A stretch of DNA of 64,000 nucleotides, from assembly GCF_014651895.1 (NCBI RefSeq), contig NZ_BMXT01000001.1, positions 310,001-374,000 on the forward strand, written 5' to 3'. This document shows, one piece after another, positions 19,847 through 30,145 of the stretch; the first letter of the stretch is position 1; every line of letters starts with the position of its first letter. The notes under the pieces are model-generated. The model had not been told where the DNA came from. It searched no databases and worked only from the letters and a program-made list of their open reading frames with translations. The DNA is from Rhodanobacter panaciterrae. GTDB lineage: Bacteria > Pseudomonadota > Gammaproteobacteria > Xanthomonadales > Rhodanobacteraceae. The position numbers and the translations under genes were made by a program.

Positions 19847-20329
19847 ATGGTCGCGGTCATCAAGCCGGTGATCCAGGTGCGCGGCATGCGCGCCGAGGAC
19901 TTGGCCACGGTCAGCGCGATGGAAAACCTCTCCTACGACTTCCCGTGGTCGGCCGGCATCTTCAGCGACTGCGTGAAAGCCGGGCATCCGTGCTGGGTGC
20001 TGTGCGTGGACGCGGACATCGCCGGCTACGGCATCCTGTCAATGGGGGCCGGCGAAGCACATCTGCTGAACCTCTGCATCGGGCCGGAATATCGTGGTCG
20101 CGGGCTGGGCCGACATCTGCTCGGGCGACTGCTGGATATCGCGCGCTGGAACGGCGCGGAGCGGTTATTTCTCGAAGTGCGCCCGTCCAATCCGCTGGCG
20201 AAGGCGCTGTACGAGTCGGTGGGGTTCAGCGAGATCGGGCGGCGGCCGCGCTATTACCCGGCGCACGAGGGACGCGAGGATGCGATCGTGATGGCGCTCA
20301 CTATGGTCGAAGACCATAGTGAGAAATAG
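19847..20329 (+). CDS. rimI: Ribosomal-protein-alanine N-acetyltransferase
   Basis: 160 aa GNAT acetyltransferase. The acetyl-CoA loop reads YRGRGLGRHLL and the RimI-type C-terminus has the PRYYPAHEGREDAIVM segment (Y-Y-P…EDA..M). Acetylates the N-terminus of ribosomal protein S18. It starts 5 bp after the HolD-like gene. Its last codons form a perfect stem-loop (see 20297). Confidence 0.93.
   Translation: MVAVIKPVIQVRGMRAEDLATVSAMENLSYDFPWSAGIFSDCVKAGHPCWVLCVDADIAGYGILSMGAGEAHLLNLCIGPEYRGRGLGRHLLGRLLDIARWNGAERLFLEVRPSNPLAKALYESVGFSEIGRRPRYYPAHEGREDAIVMALTMVEDHSEK
20297..20323. terminator. Stem-loop encoded in the rimI 3' end
   Basis: Perfect 12-bp arms CTCACTATGGTC / GACCATAGTGAG around loop GAA, within the last codons of rimI. 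It faces the converging valS gene. No T-run; it may be a terminator or an RNA 3'-end stabiliser. The remaining 76 bp to valS show nothing else. Confidence 0.5.
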
Positions 20330-20405
20330 GCAACGGCGCTTTTGATCGTCCGCTCATGGCAGTAGAGCGGAACATGCACCAAGCAAACCCGCGAGATACC
20401 GAACG

Positions 20406-23318
20406 TCACCCCAGCTTCTGCGCCTGCTCGCGCAGTGCGGTCAGCGTGGTGTTCCAGTCGGTGATGCGCTGACGCTCTTGGACAACAACCTCGGCGGGCG
20501 CGTTGGCGACGAAGTTGGCGTTGCCGAGTTTGCCTTCGCACTTCTTGATCTCGACTTCGATGCGGCTGATCTCCTTGGCCAGACGTGCCTTCTCGGCGCC
20601 GAGGTCGATCAGGCCGGCGAGCGGGATCATCACGCGCAGCGTGCCGACCACAGCCGCGGCGGCGGCTGGTTCGTCGGCACCACTTTCGATCCACTGCGGT
20701 GTTTCGGTGCGGGCAAGGAAGGCAATTTGCGCGGCGAACTTCGTGATGCGCACACGATCGCTGGCATCACCGTCAGCGAGTAACAGCGGGATGGTCTTGG
20801 CAGGCGAGATGTTCATCTCGGAGCGGATCTTGCGGATGCCGCTGAGTACGTTCTTGAACCACTCGATCTCGGCCGTCGCTGCATCATCCGCAACAATCTC
20901 CTCGGCGCGCGGCCACGACCGCTGCATCAGGCTGTTTTCGGTAAGGGCGAGTTTCGGCGCCACCGATTGCCAGATCTCTTCGGTGATGAATGGAATGATC
21001 GGGTGCAGGGCGCGCAGCACGCTTTCCAGCACCACCAGCAAGGTGTGGCGAGTCGAGGCGGCTGCGACGACGTCGTCGCCATTCAGTGCCGGCTTGGACA
21101 GTTCAAGGAACCAGTCGCACAGCTCGTTCCAGGTGAACTCGTATAGTGCCTGCGCGAGATGGTCGAAGCGATAGCTGATGAAATGCTGTTCGACTTCGCC
21201 GAGCGTCTGCTTCAACCGCGTGAGAATCCAGCGTTCAGCTTCGGTCACTGGCGTGCCGGCTGGTGCCGCAATCTCGCCTTCCGGCAGGTTCATCAGCACA
21301 AATCGCGCAGCATTCCACAGCTTGTTGCAGAACGCCTTGTAACCTTCGGCGCGCTTGATGTCGAAATTGATCGTGCGGCTGTAGCTGGCCAGCGCGGCGA
21401 AGGTGAAGCGCAGCGCGTCGGTGCCGATCGCCGGGATGCCGTCGGGGTAATCCTTGCGGACACGTTTCTCGACCTTCTCGCGCACCTGCGGAATCAGCAG
21501 CGACTTGGTGGACTTCGCCACCAGCGGCTCCAGTTCGATGCCGTCGATCAGGTCCAGCGGGTCCAGCGTGTTGCCCTTGGACTTGGACATCTTCTGGCCT
21601 TCGGCATCGCGCACGATGGCGTTGATGTACACCTCGCGGAACGGCACCTGGCCGGTGAAGTACTTGGTCGCCATCACCATGCGCGCGACCCAGAAGAAGA
21701 TGATGTCGAAGCCGGTGACCAGCACGGCGCTGGGCAGGAAGATCTTGTCCTGCTCCCAGTTCGCCACGACTTCGCCGCGCTCGTTCTTTACCGGGCCATT
21801 GGCCGGCCAGCCAAGCGTGGAGAACGGCCACAGCGCCGAGCTGAACCAGGTGTCCAACACGTCGTCGTCCTGGCGCAGCGCGCCGACCGGCGTGGTGGTT
21901 GCTGACTTGCGCGCGTCAGCCTCGTCCTCGCCCACGAAGATATTGCCGGCCTCGTCGTACCACGCCGGGATGCGATGGCCCCACCACAGCTGACGGCTGA
22001 TGCACCAGTCCTGGATGTTGTCCAGCCATTGCGTATACGTGGTCGCCCAGTTCTCCGGCACGAACTTGATCTCGCCCGAGCGCACGGCGTCCAGCGCCGG
22101 TTCGGTGATCGTCTTGCGACCGCCTGGACGTCCATCGGCCAGCGTGTCGGAGGTGAGATCGACGAACCACTGGTCGGTCAGCATCGGTTCGATCACCGCG
22201 TCCGAGCGATCGCTCACCGGCACCTGCAACTTGTGCGGCTTGGTCTCGACCAGCAGGCCGGCGGCTTCGAGATCGGCAACGATGGCTTTACGAGCCGCAA
22301 AGCGATCCATACCCCAATATTTTTCTGGAATGTATTTGGTCGGTTCGTGTGTGACTGCCAAGCCGCGAGAACCAATCTGAGCGGGGCCGCCTGTAGCAGG
22401 CGTTACAGAGGTGGCTGGGCTAATGATCTTGGCATCGAGTGTCAGCACGGTCATCAACGGCAACCCGTGCCGTTGACCTATTTGATAATCGTTGAAATCG
22501 TGTGCAGGCGTGATTTTTACCGCGCCGGTACCGAACTCTCGATCAACGTAGGCATCAGCAATGATCGGAATCTGACGGCCAGTCAACGGTAAGGCCAAGG
22601 TCTTGCCAATCAGATGCGTGTAGCGCTCATCCTCGGGATGCACGGCGACCGCAACGTCACCGAGCATGGTTTCCGGACGAGTGGTGGCGATTACCACACT
22701 GTCTTTACCGTCACTGGTTTGATAGCGGATCGACCACATGTGGCCGTCGCGCTCGATGTTGTTCACTTCCAGATCGGACACTGCGGTGCCCAGCACCGGA
22801 TCCCAGTTCACCAGCCGGTTGCCGCGGTAAATAAGCCCCGCGCGATACCAGTCGATGAACACCTTGCGCACCGCGGCCGAGAGTCCCTCGTCCATGGTGA
22901 AACGCTCGCGCGACCAGTCCGCGGCGGCACCGATGCGGCGCATCTGGTTGGTGATGGTGGAGCCGGATTCCTCCTTCCACTTCCACACCCGTTCGACGAA
23001 CGCATCGCGGCCCAGGTCATGCCGTGTCTTCTCCTCGACCGCCAGCTGGTTCTCCACGATCTTCTGGGTGGCGATGCCTGCGTGGTCGGTACCGACCTGC
23101 CACAGCGTGTTCATGCCGCGCATGCGCTGGTAGCGCACCAGCATGTCCATCACCGTCTGCTGGAACGCATGCCCCATGTGCAGCGTGCCGGTGACATTCG
23201 GCGGCGGCAGCAGGATGCAATACGGCTCGCCCTGGCCCGACGGCTGGAACGCGCCGCTGGCTTCCCAGCGCTCGTACCACTTCGACTCGATCTGGGCGGG
23301 CTCGAAACTCTTTTCCAT
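20406..23318 (-). CDS. valS: Valyl-tRNA synthetase
   Basis: 970 aa, start at [20 protein letters not shown]. Class I signatures: HMGH at residues 47-50 ([12 protein letters not shown]) and [12 protein letters not shown]. The CP1 editing domain lies between, with the [12 protein letters not shown] segment. The C-terminal about 65 residues form the coiled-coil arm typical of ValRS ([23 protein letters not shown] region). Charges tRNA-Val and clears mischarged threonine. An internal stretch at about 22290-22610, within the editing domain, is visibly AT-richer than the rest. Confidence 0.96.
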   Translation of the reverse strand: MEKSFEPAQIESKWYERWEASGAFQPSGQGEPYCILLPPPNVTGTLHMGHAFQQTVMDMLVRYQRMRGMNTLWQVGTDHAGIATQKIVENQLAVEEKTRHDLGRDAFVERVWKWKEESGSTITNQMRRIGAAADWSRERFTMDEGLSAAVRKVFIDWYRAGLIYRGNRLVNWDPVLGTAVSDLEVNNIERDGHMWSIRYQTSDGKDSVVIATTRPETMLGDVAVAVHPEDERYTHLIGKTLALPLTGRQIPIIADAYVDREFGTGAVKITPAHDFNDYQIGQRHGLPLMTVLTLDAKIISPATSVTPATGGPAQIGSRGLAVTHEPTKYIPEKYWGMDRFAARKAIVADLEAAGLLVETKPHKLQVPVSDRSDAVIEPMLTDQWFVDLTSDTLADGRPGGRKTITEPALDAVRSGEIKFVPENWATTYTQWLDNIQDWCISRQLWWGHRIPAWYDEAGNIFVGEDEADARKSATTTPVGALRQDDDVLDTWFSSALWPFSTLGWPANGPVKNERGEVVANWEQDKIFLPSAVLVTGFDIIFFWVARMVMATKYFTGQVPFREVYINAIVRDAEGQKMSKSKGNTLDPLDLIDGIELEPLVAKSTKSLLIPQVREKVEKRVRKDYPDGIPAIGTDALRFTFAALASYSRTINFDIKRAEGYKAFCNKLWNAARFVLMNLPEGEIAAPAGTPVTEAERWILTRLKQTLGEVEQHFISYRFDHLAQALYEFTWNELCDWFLELSKPALNGDDVVAAASTRHTLLVVLESVLRALHPIIPFITEEIWQSVAPKLALTENSLMQRSWPRAEEIVADDAATAEIEWFKNVLSGIRKIRSEMNISPAKTIPLLLADGDASDRVRITKFAAQIAFLARTETPQWIESGADEPAAAAAVVGTLRVMIPLAGLIDLGAEKARLAKEISRIEVEIKKCEGKLGNANFVANAPAEVVVQERQRITDWNTTLTALREQAQKLG

Positions 23319-23477
23319 CGGGATTGGGCTCGGTGGCGCGCGCAAGGCGCGCGCTTTGTCATGGGGATAGCGGGCCATTGTACGGGGAGGGGGCTGGGCT
23401 GCCAAAAATGGGCGGTGGCAGCCTGGACCAGTTTTTCCCCCTATCCCTTTGGAAGAGGGGTGGCGTGTGGGAAAGGG

Positions 23478-23828
23478 CTACAGCAATTCGATCCCAAACC
23501 GCCGCACCAGCAGCGCAAACAGCCAGAAGCACACCACCGTGATCAGCACACAGGCGAGCAAGGTCGGCCAGAAGCCGAGGCGTGGCAGCAGCATCGGAAA
23601 GGCCAGGAACATCGGCAACGTCGGCACGACGTACCAGAACGTGTACCAGGCGTGGTTGGCGATCTTCACCTGCGGCTGGCGCTCGACGTAGAGCCAGATC
23701 AGCGCCAGCACGGTGACCAGCGGCAGTGCCGCGAGCAGGCCGCCGAGGCGGTCGCTGCGCTTGGCCGCTTCGGACACGATTACCACCACCGCGGCGGTGA
23801 TCAGGTATTTGCTGATGAGCCAGGCCAT
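23478..23828 (-). CDS. DUF3147 family membrane protein
   Basis: 116 aa with four predicted membrane segments (about 5-20, 27-48, 62-85, 88-110). The N-terminus AWLISKYLITAAVVVIVSEAAKR and the overall pattern fit DUF3147, a small membrane protein of unknown role. The 159 bp between it and valS hold a GC-rich inverted repeat and a degraded CCCTATCCC…GGGAAAGGG palindrome but no gene. Confidence 0.82.
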   Translation of the reverse strand: MAWLISKYLITAAVVVIVSEAAKRSDRLGGLLAALPLVTVLALIWLYVERQPQVKIANHAWYTFWYVVPTLPMFLAFPMLLPRLGFWPTLLACVLITVVCFWLFALLVRRFGIELL

Positions 23829-23869
23829 CGGGCGCTCCGCGGGAGGGGAAGTTTGTTGGCGGGCGTGGG

Positions 23870-24631
23870 TCAGTGGGCCGGCGCGGGCAGGTCGCGCAGG
23901 AAGGCGGTGAAGCTTGCCAGGTTGGCCTGCCAGCCGCCGGGATCGCGCGCCGCGACCAGGGTCGAGGCGCCGTGCACGCCGACCTTGGGCTGGTAGTGCA
24001 CGATGTTGGCGCCATGCGCGTCGCGCAATACCTCGGCCACGTCGCTGGCCTCTTTCGGATCGGTGGTGATGTAGAACGGCAGGGTCACCTTGGCGGCCGC
24101 CTGTTTGATCAGGTTCTTGTCGTCGAAGTACTCGCCCGGCGAGTAGCTGGCGATGGCGCTCAGGCCTTGCGGATGTTTCGCGGCCAGCACGATCACCAGC
24201 GATGAGCTGTAGGAACTGCCCACCGCCACGATGCGCGCGTAATGCTGCTCGCGGGCCCAGCCCAACGCGGCCTCGAGATCGGGCAGCGTCGTCAGGTAAT
24301 CCGCCGACGCGCCGAGCTTCGCCACGGTTTCATTGTGGCCGCCGAACAGATTGCCGCCGGAGCGCTGGTCGATCGCCAGTGTGTCGAAGCCCAGCTTCTG
24401 CAGCGCCGGTACCACGCTGTCGTATTCGTGTCGGTTCGCCTCGGCCTGATGGAACAGCAGGACGATGCTCCGCCCATGCGGTTGCGCCTGGCTTAGCGTG
24501 CCGTAGACGGCCACGCCATCGGTGGCATGCAGGGTCAGCGGTTCGCCGGCCAACGCCAAGGCGGGCAGGCACAACAGGATCAGGCAGGCCCAGCGGGTGA
24601 GGCGAGCGCGGGTTGCGATGGTCAGGGTCAT
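23870..24631 (-). CDS. Exported alpha/beta hydrolase, dienelactone-hydrolase-like
   Basis: 253 aa from ATG 24631, which has GAGGAG 7 nt upstream. An earlier in-frame Met would spoil the signal peptide (TRWACLILLCLPALALAG). The fold is seen in FHQAEANRHEYDSVVPALQKLGFDTLAIDQRSG pieces, nucleophile elbow GSSYS, acid region near TTDPKE and catalytic His in GVHGAS. Periplasmic esterase/hydrolase of unknown substrate. Confidence 0.85.
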   Translation of the reverse strand: MTLTIATRARLTRWACLILLCLPALALAGEPLTLHATDGVAVYGTLSQAQPHGRSIVLLFHQAEANRHEYDSVVPALQKLGFDTLAIDQRSGGNLFGGHNETVAKLGASADYLTTLPDLEAALGWAREQHYARIVAVGSSYSSSLVIVLAAKHPQGLSAIASYSPGEYFDDKNLIKQAAAKVTLPFYITTDPKEASDVAEVLRDAHGANIVHYQPKVGVHGASTLVAARDPGGWQANLASFTAFLRDLPAPAH

Positions 24632-24651
24632 CACACAGCTCCTCGGGGATA

Positions 24652-24679
24652 CCCGACGCAGGCTACGTGAGGCGTCGGG
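24652..24679. repeat. Inverted repeat between the hydrolase gene and hemE
   Basis: Arms CCCGACGC / GCGTCGGG (8 bp, 12-nt loop), just upstream of the hydrolase ribosome site and downstream of the hemE stop. Could be a hemE terminator or an operator; not decidable here. Confidence 0.35.
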
Positions 24680-24707
24680 CAAAAAGCCAGCGACGGCGCG
24701 CAGCGAC

Positions 24708-25778
24708 TCAGCGCGCGCGCAGCTCGCGGCCGTAGCTGTGCACTTCGTCGACCAGCACCTTCACATGCTCCGGATCAACTTCCGGCGTGATGCCGTGACC
24801 GAGGTTGAACACGTGGCCGGGGTGATTGCCGTAGCTGTCGAGCACGGCGCGGGCCTCGCGGCGGATCACCTCGGGGCTGGCGCGCAGGATCGCGGGGTCG
24901 AGGTTGCCTTGCAGGGCGACCTTGCCGGCGACGGCGCGACGGGCGTCGGCAAGGTCCATCGTCCAGTCGACGCCGAGTGCGGTGCAGCCGGTGTCGGCCA
25001 TTTCGGCGAGATGCTGGCCGGCGCCCTTGGAGAACAGGATCACCGGCAGCGCGCGCGCGTGCGGGTCAGCCTTCAGCGCATCGACCACACGCGTCATGTA
25101 GTGCAACGAGAATTCACGGAACGGCGCAGGGCCAAGCAGGCCGCCCCAGGTGTCGAAGATCATCAGCGCCTGCGCGCCGGCGGCGGCCTGGGCGATCAGG
25201 TAGTGCGCGACGGACTGTGCCAGCGTGTCGAGCAATTGATGGGCGAGCTTCGGTTCGTTCCAGCACATCGCCTTGAGTGTGGCGAAATCCTTCGAACCCT
25301 GGCCTTCGACCATGTAGCAGGCCAGCGTCCACGGGCTGCCGGAGAAGCCGATTAGCGGCACGCGGCCATGCAGTTCCCGGCGAATCAATTGCACCGCGTC
25401 CATCACGTAACGCAGTTCGCCATCCATGTCGGGCACGGCGAGCTTGGCGATGTCGGCAGCCGTACGTACCGGATGCGCGAACTGCGGCCCTTCGCCCTGC
25501 GCGAACGACAGGCCCAGGCCCATCGCATCGGGGATGGTGAGGATGTCGGAGAACAGGATCGCCGCATCGAGCTCGAAGCGTTCCAGCGGCTGCAGGGTGA
25601 CTTCGCAGGCGAACTCGGGGTTCTGCGCCAGGCCCATGAAGCTGCCGGCGCGGCTGCGGGTGGCGCGGTATTCCGGCAGGTAGCGGCCGGCTTGGCGCAT
25701 CACCCAGATCGGTGTGGTGTCGGTGGGTTCCCGGCGCAGTGCGCGCAGGAAGCGGTCGTTCTTCAGCGGGGTATTCAT
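24708..25778 (-). CDS. hemE: Uroporphyrinogen decarboxylase
   Basis: 356 aa. Removes four carboxyl groups from uroporphyrinogen III in heme synthesis. Both family signatures are present: [16 protein letters not shown] (23-38) and [16 protein letters not shown]. Start at [18 protein letters not shown]. It follows the WGR-domain gene by 4 bp, so they share a transcript, probably with aroB and aroK. Confidence 0.96.
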   Translation of the reverse strand: MNTPLKNDRFLRALRREPTDTTPIWVMRQAGRYLPEYRATRSRAGSFMGLAQNPEFACEVTLQPLERFELDAAILFSDILTIPDAMGLGLSFAQGEGPQFAHPVRTAADIAKLAVPDMDGELRYVMDAVQLIRRELHGRVPLIGFSGSPWTLACYMVEGQGSKDFATLKAMCWNEPKLAHQLLDTLAQSVAHYLIAQAAAGAQALMIFDTWGGLLGPAPFREFSLHYMTRVVDALKADPHARALPVILFSKGAGQHLAEMADTGCTALGVDWTMDLADARRAVAGKVALQGNLDPAILRASPEVIRREARAVLDSYGNHPGHVFNLGHGITPEVDPEHVKVLVDEVHSYGRELRAR

Positions 25779-25782
25779 TAAA

Positions 25783-26043
25783 TCAACGTCCGTACGGGCC
25801 TTCGAGGCCCTGGGCAAACATCAGGCGGAAGCCACGCTTGAGCTGGGCATCGCGCGCTTTCTCGAACGCACTGACCGCCTCGTCGCGCTCCAGATACTGC
25901 TCGCGTTTCATCGTGGCGCGGCCACCCTGGGTGCCGGATTCGCGATACAACGTCCAGCCGCCGAGCAGATCCTGCTCCAGCGTGATCTGGACGTAGCGGG
26001 GTGCCTCGGTGCTGCCGGGCACGGTTTGCAGATAGAGGCGCAT
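25783..26043 (-). CDS. Stand-alone WGR domain protein
   Basis: 86 aa, essentially only a WGR domain ([36 protein letters not shown] region; W-G-R appears as GGRA after the first strand pair). WGR domains bind nucleic acid and are usually attached to PARP or to MolR-type proteins; single-domain bacterial copies are of unknown role. The frame is open further upstream, but [10 protein letters not shown] is the only start giving a domain-sized protein. Confidence 0.8.
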   Translation of the reverse strand: MRLYLQTVPGSTEAPRYVQITLEQDLLGGWTLYRESGTQGGRATMKREQYLERDEAVSAFEKARDAQLKRGFRLMFAQGLEGPYGR

Positions 26044-26137
26044 GGGTTCCGGGTGGACTGTGCGGCACGCCGCAAACATGAGCATTCTAGAAGGCTGGCG
26101 GCCGCGTAGCGAGGGCGCCGATGACGCAGGTGATCGG

Positions 26138-27235
26138 TCAGGGTTCCGTAGCAGCCTGCAACACGGCCAATACGTCGGCTTCGGCAACACCCGCGACGAT
26201 CTCGGCGCGACCGATGCCGCGCCACAGGATCAGCCGCAATACGCCGGCAGTGTTCTTCTTGTCCAGCCGCATCAGCGCGAGCAGTTGCTGCGCCTCCATG
26301 CCTGACGGGATCGTGGTGGGCAGGCCAAGCTTTTCCAGCAACTGCCGTAGCCGCAAGGTATCGGCGCCGCCGCTCATGCCCTGTCGCTCCGACAGCTGCG
26401 CCGCCAGCAGCATGCCGATCGCCACGCCTTCGCCGTGCAGCAGGGTGGTGTAGTGGCCGGCGGTTTCCAGCGCATGGCCGAAGGTGTGGCCGAGGTTGAG
26501 CAGGGCACGCTCGCCCTGTTCGGTTTCGTCGCGGGCGACCACGCCGGCCTTGTAACGCACCTTGCGCGCGATCGCTTCCAGCACGGTGGCGGGATCGCGT
26601 GCGGCCAGCGCATCGGCATGCTGTTCCAGCCAGGCGAAGAATGGCTCGTCACCAATCGCCGCGCCCTTGATCACTTCGGCGAGGCCAGCGCGGTATTCGC
26701 GTTCGGGCAGGGTGGCGAGCGTGTCGATATCGGCGATCACCGCGCGTGGCTGATGAAACGCGCCCGCGAGGTTCTTGCCGACGGGCAGGTTGACGCCGGT
26801 CTTGCCGCCGACCGAGGAGTCGACCATCGCCAGCAAGGTGGTCGGCATCTGGATGAAGTCGATGCCGCGCATCCAGCAGGCCGCGCTGAAGCCGGCGAGG
26901 TCGCCGACCACCCCGCCGCCCAGCGCGATCACGCAGGCATCGCGGGTGGCACCGAGCTGGCCCAGCGCTTCCAACGCGCGGCCGACATTGGCGAAGCTCT
27001 TGTGCGCCTCGCCGTCGTCGAGCAGGAACGATGACCACTTCAGACCGTCCAATCCCGCCTCGATGCGCGGCAAGTACAACGGCGCCACCGTGGTGTTGCT
27101 GATCACCAGCGCATGCCGGCCGCGCAGCATCGCGCGCCAGCGTGCGTGGTCGGCGAGCAGCCCGCTGCCGATCCATACCGGATAGCTGCGCTGGCCGAGC
27201 GCGACGGTGACGGTCTGGAGTGCGGGGTTGTTCAT
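26138..27235 (-). CDS. aroB: 3-dehydroquinate synthase
   Basis: 365 aa (362 in E. coli). Converts DAHP to 3-dehydroquinate, second step of the shikimate pathway; needs NAD and a divalent metal. Motifs: [25 protein letters not shown] (nucleotide loop), and the metal-binding His in [11 protein letters not shown] and [12 protein letters not shown]. The start ATG 27235 overlaps the aroK stop; the longer upstream frame is antisense noise over aroK. Confidence 0.96.
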   Translation of the reverse strand: MNNPALQTVTVALGQRSYPVWIGSGLLADHARWRAMLRGRHALVISNTTVAPLYLPRIEAGLDGLKWSSFLLDDGEAHKSFANVGRALEALGQLGATRDACVIALGGGVVGDLAGFSAACWMRGIDFIQMPTTLLAMVDSSVGGKTGVNLPVGKNLAGAFHQPRAVIADIDTLATLPEREYRAGLAEVIKGAAIGDEPFFAWLEQHADALAARDPATVLEAIARKVRYKAGVVARDETEQGERALLNLGHTFGHALETAGHYTTLLHGEGVAIGMLLAAQLSERQGMSGGADTLRLRQLLEKLGLPTTIPSGMEAQQLLALMRLDKKNTAGVLRLILWRGIGRAEIVAGVAEADVLAVLQAATEP

Positions 27236-27789
27236 GCGTTCTGCCGGGGCCATGCGGTGGGTTGGCGCTGCCAGTGATGATCGATTAATGCGATGCAGCG
27301 TTCGCTGGCGGCAGCGACGCTGCCATGCTCGCCAGGCACGGCGAGGTCGGCGAGTTCGCGGTAGATCGGTTCGCGGATCTGCGCCATCGCCTGCAGCCGC
27401 TCGTGCCGATTCGGCACGGCCAGCAGCGGGCGGCGATGGTCGCGTTCCAGCCGTTCCAGCTGCTGCTCGATCGTGGTCTGCAGCCACACCACGTAGCCGC
27501 GCTCGCGCAGATGAGCGCGATTGTGTTCGGCCAGCACCACGCCGGCACCGGTGGCGAGCAATACGCCGGGGCGCTGGCTGCACTCGTCCAGCAGCGCGCT
27601 TTCGCGCTGGCGAAAACCGGCCTCGCCCTCGATCTCGAACACCGTGCTCACGTCGACGCCGCAATGCTGCTCGATCTCCTGGTCAAGATCGACGAACGGC
27701 AGTCCATAATGCGCGGCAAGCCGGCGTCCGATCGACGTCTTGCCGGCGCCGGTCGGACCGATGATGAAAAGGTTGCACGACGGATTCAT
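27232..27789 (-). CDS. aroK: Shikimate kinase
   Basis: 185 aa. Phosphorylates shikimate with ATP. Walker [10 protein letters not shown] (11-19), shikimate-binding D in VDLDQEIE, R in FRQRESALL, and GAGVV. ATG 27789 is used; the frame could start at TTG two codons upstream. Overlaps aroB by 4 nt, the usual aroKB order. Confidence 0.95.
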   Translation of the reverse strand: MNPSCNLFIIGPTGAGKTSIGRRLAAHYGLPFVDLDQEIEQHCGVDVSTVFEIEGEAGFRQRESALLDECSQRPGVLLATGAGVVLAEHNRAHLRERGYVVWLQTTIEQQLERLERDHRRPLLAVPNRHERLQAMAQIREPIYRELADLAVPGEHGSVAAASERCIALIDHHWQRQPTAWPRQNA

Positions 27790-27821
27790 GGGCAAATGCT
27801 AACAGGGCAGGTGCGAGGACA

Positions 27822-28658
27822 GTGGTGAGCGAACGGGTGCTGCTGGCTGGTTGTGGCGACCTGGGCCTGCGCGTGGCACAGCGATTGCGGGCGCGTGGCG
27901 ATGAAGTGTGGGCACTGCGGCGCCAGCCGCCGGCGTCGGACGACAGCGGCATGCATTGGTTGCGTGGTGACCTGACCCAGCCGATGAGCCTGCGCGGATT
28001 GCCAGCCGGGATCACCCAGCTGGTCTATCTGCCGACGCCGGATCGACGCGATGCGGCCGCTTATCGCGCCACCTTTGTGGACGGCCTGCGCCATCTGCTC
28101 GATGCGCTCGGGCATGACAGCTTGCAACGCGTATTGCTGGTGTCTTCCAGCGCGGTCTATGGCGAGCACGGCGGCGACTGGGTGGATGAAGACACGCCAC
28201 CGGCGCCGCCGGGATTCAACGGCGCGCTGTTGCTGGAGGCGGAACAGTGGCTGGCCACGCAAGCATCGACTTCGATCGTATTGCGACTGGCCGGGCTGTA
28301 TGGCCCCGGCCGCATGCAATTGCTCGAACGTCTGCGCGCCGGTCAGGTTGCAGTGCCGCGCACGCATCCGCATTGGGCCAATCGCATCCATGTCGACGAT
28401 GCCGCCGCGGCGGTTGCGCAACTGCTGCAATTGGCCGATCCGTTGCCGCTGTATCTTGGCGTGGATAGCACGCCGCTGCTGCTCGATGTGCTGTACGACC
28501 ATCTGGCTGGCCTGATCGGTGTACCGCTGGCCGCCGACGGCCCGGCACCGGCCGGCATCGGCAGCAAGCGACTCAGCAATGCGCGCTTGCGCGCCAGTGG
28601 TTTCGTGCCGCAATGGCCGGATGCGCGTGAAGGCTATGCGGCGTTGCTCGATATCTGA
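27822..28658 (+). CDS. NAD(P)-binding epimerase/SDR family protein (YeeZ-like)
   Basis: 278 aa. N-terminal Rossmann fold with [13 protein letters not shown], then a strand ending [13 protein letters not shown], as in extended SDR enzymes and the YeeZ group. GTG 27822 or GTG 27825 is the start. Divergent from aroK across 32 bp. Substrate unknown. Confidence 0.85.
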   Translation: MVSERVLLAGCGDLGLRVAQRLRARGDEVWALRRQPPASDDSGMHWLRGDLTQPMSLRGLPAGITQLVYLPTPDRRDAAAYRATFVDGLRHLLDALGHDSLQRVLLVSSSAVYGEHGGDWVDEDTPPAPPGFNGALLLEAEQWLATQASTSIVLRLAGLYGPGRMQLLERLRAGQVAVPRTHPHWANRIHVDDAAAAVAQLLQLADPLPLYLGVDSTPLLLDVLYDHLAGLIGVPLAADGPAPAGIGSKRLSNARLRASGFVPQWPDAREGYAALLDI

Positions 28659-28681
28659 ATCAATCAACGTGGAGAATCGAT

Positions 28682-29026
28682 ATGGCCAACATCGTTCCGC
28701 ATCATCAGGTCAGCACCGGCAACGAGATTCCCGGCTGCCGCATCGTCCGTTCGTTCGGCATCGTGCGCGGCATCACGGTGCGCTCGCGCAGCGTGGTCGG
28801 TAATCTCGGCGCGGCGCTGCAGACGATCGTCGGCGGCAATATCTCGATCTATACCGAACTGTGCGAGAAGGCGCGCGAGGAAGCGTTCGAACTGATGCTG
28901 CAGCACGCCGCCGCGATAGGTGCGAATGGCGTGGTGGCGATGCGCTACGACGCCAACGACGTGGCCCAGGGTGTCACCGAGGTACTGGCCTATGGCACGG
29001 CGGTGCAGGTGGAATCGTCAACATGA
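28682..29026 (+). CDS. YbjQ family protein
   Basis: 114 aa, almost all one YbjQ/UPF0145 (heavy-metal-binding-like) domain: [22 protein letters not shown], then a helix [30 protein letters not shown] lies 6 nt before ATG. Forms ring oligomers in known structures; biological role unknown. Confidence 0.9.
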   Translation: MANIVPHHQVSTGNEIPGCRIVRSFGIVRGITVRSRSVVGNLGAALQTIVGGNISIYTELCEKAREEAFELMLQHAAAIGANGVVAMRYDANDVAQGVTEVLAYGTAVQVESST

Positions 29027-29070
29027 TGAGATGACTTGCTGTGCCGCAGACGGTGTTTGTTGCGGGCTTC

Positions 29071-29100
29071 AGTCGTGCACGACTCAGCCGTGACTGAGTC
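29071..29100. repeat. Overlapping inverted repeats at a convergent junction
   Basis: AGTCGTGCACGACT (perfect 14-bp palindrome) overlaps GACTCAG-CCGTGA-CTGAGTC (7-bp arms). They cover the stop of the kinase gene and face the YbjQ gene. Probably mRNA 3'-end structure; no T-run. Confidence 0.45.
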
Positions 29101-29914
29101 CGGTCACGTGACGGTCGTTGTCGTATTCCACGCAGGTGTCGGCCAGCGGCGGCAAGCTCGCCAGCGCGTGGCGGCTGAGCCGTTCGAAGTGCGCCAGGAA
29201 CCGTTCCAGAGCTGCTGCATCCATCGCCAGCGGCGCATGCCGCGCCAGCAGATCCTGTTCCTGCTCGCCGCGCCAGCGCCGCACGATATCCCAGCCAGGT
29301 GCCTGCAACACGATCAATGCGTCGAACTTGCGCCATAGCGGCTGGTAGCCGCGCAGCTGCTTGTTGACCCAGTGCCGCCAGCTGCCGTCCTGGTCTTCCT
29401 TGCGTTCCAGCTCGTTGACCGGTTTGCTCAGTGCAGCCTGCAGTTGCGGCCGGATGCCCAGCGCCCAGCCTTCCACGATTACCAGCTTCGGCGGCCGCGT
29501 GATTCGTGGCCAGCGCGATGGCGAAAAACGGGTGTCGCGACCCTTGTCGAAGCGCGGGTGCGTCACCGGCAGCTTGTCCGAGGCATGTGGCAAGGCGGCC
29601 AGTACCGACAGCAGCAGTTCGATCTCGTGGGTGCCTGGCACGCCGCGGCTGCGCAGCAGAGGGTGCACGTCGCGCGCCAGCGCTTCGCGGTCGCTGCGTG
29701 CGTAATAAAAATCGTCCAGCGAGAGTACTTCGGTGGCCCAGCCACGGGCTTCGGCCTGAATTTTCATCACCCGCGCCAAGGTGCTCTTGCCGCTGCCCTG
29801 CAGGCCGGACAAGCCGAGGATGTACGGCCGTCGCGAGCGGGCGATACGCCCGGCGTACTGGTCGAGCAGATGGCCGGCGAGGGCCTCGTTCTGCATGTCG
29901 GCGTGGGACATCAT
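29084..29914 (-). CDS. P-loop kinase, probable D-glycerate 3-kinase
   Basis: 276 aa. Walker A GLSGLQGSGKST near residue 37, then LSLDDFYYARSDRE, the GLYK/phosphoribulokinase-like acceptor region, VIVEGWALGIRP, and a C-terminal RWR…E half. Resembles plant-type glycerate 3-kinases and E. coli YggC/YfdC-like kinases. Start MMSHADMQNE; ATG 29911 is equally possible. The reaction is inferred from family only. Confidence 0.82.
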   Translation of the reverse strand: MMSHADMQNEALAGHLLDQYAGRIARSRRPYILGLSGLQGSGKSTLARVMKIQAEARGWATEVLSLDDFYYARSDREALARDVHPLLRSRGVPGTHEIELLLSVLAALPHASDKLPVTHPRFDKGRDTRFSPSRWPRITRPPKLVIVEGWALGIRPQLQAALSKPVNELERKEDQDGSWRHWVNKQLRGYQPLWRKFDALIVLQAPGWDIVRRWRGEQEQDLLARHAPLAMDAAALERFLAHFERLSRHALASLPPLADTCVEYDNDRHVTGLSHG

Positions 29915-30145
29915 CCGCAAGATACCGTGGTTCCGGGAGGTATTTCCGCCATCGGCAGGTGGCAATCGCGCAGTATCCCGCAAACCGATGTGCCGCGATC
30001 GTCTTCACGCTTCAGAGCAGGAAATGATGTCGCCATTCGTGCTGAAGTGGTACTGGATGAGTGGGGCATTGCACTATCATCGGTCAGGTTCATTTGCGCC
30101 ATGATGGCGCGTGTCGGCCACGATGCAAAAGGAAAGTTTCACACC

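Noticed and set aside
23425-23477. CCCTATCCC…GGGAAAGGG stretch after DUF3147 as a third copy of the permease-array palindrome
   Set aside because: Only loosely similar, with broken arms; not the same repeat.
28993-29008. TGGCACGGCGGTGCA, considered as a sigma-54 promoter
   Set aside because: The GG-GC spacing is 9, not 10, and it lies inside the YbjQ-like gene with no gene start downstream on that strand.
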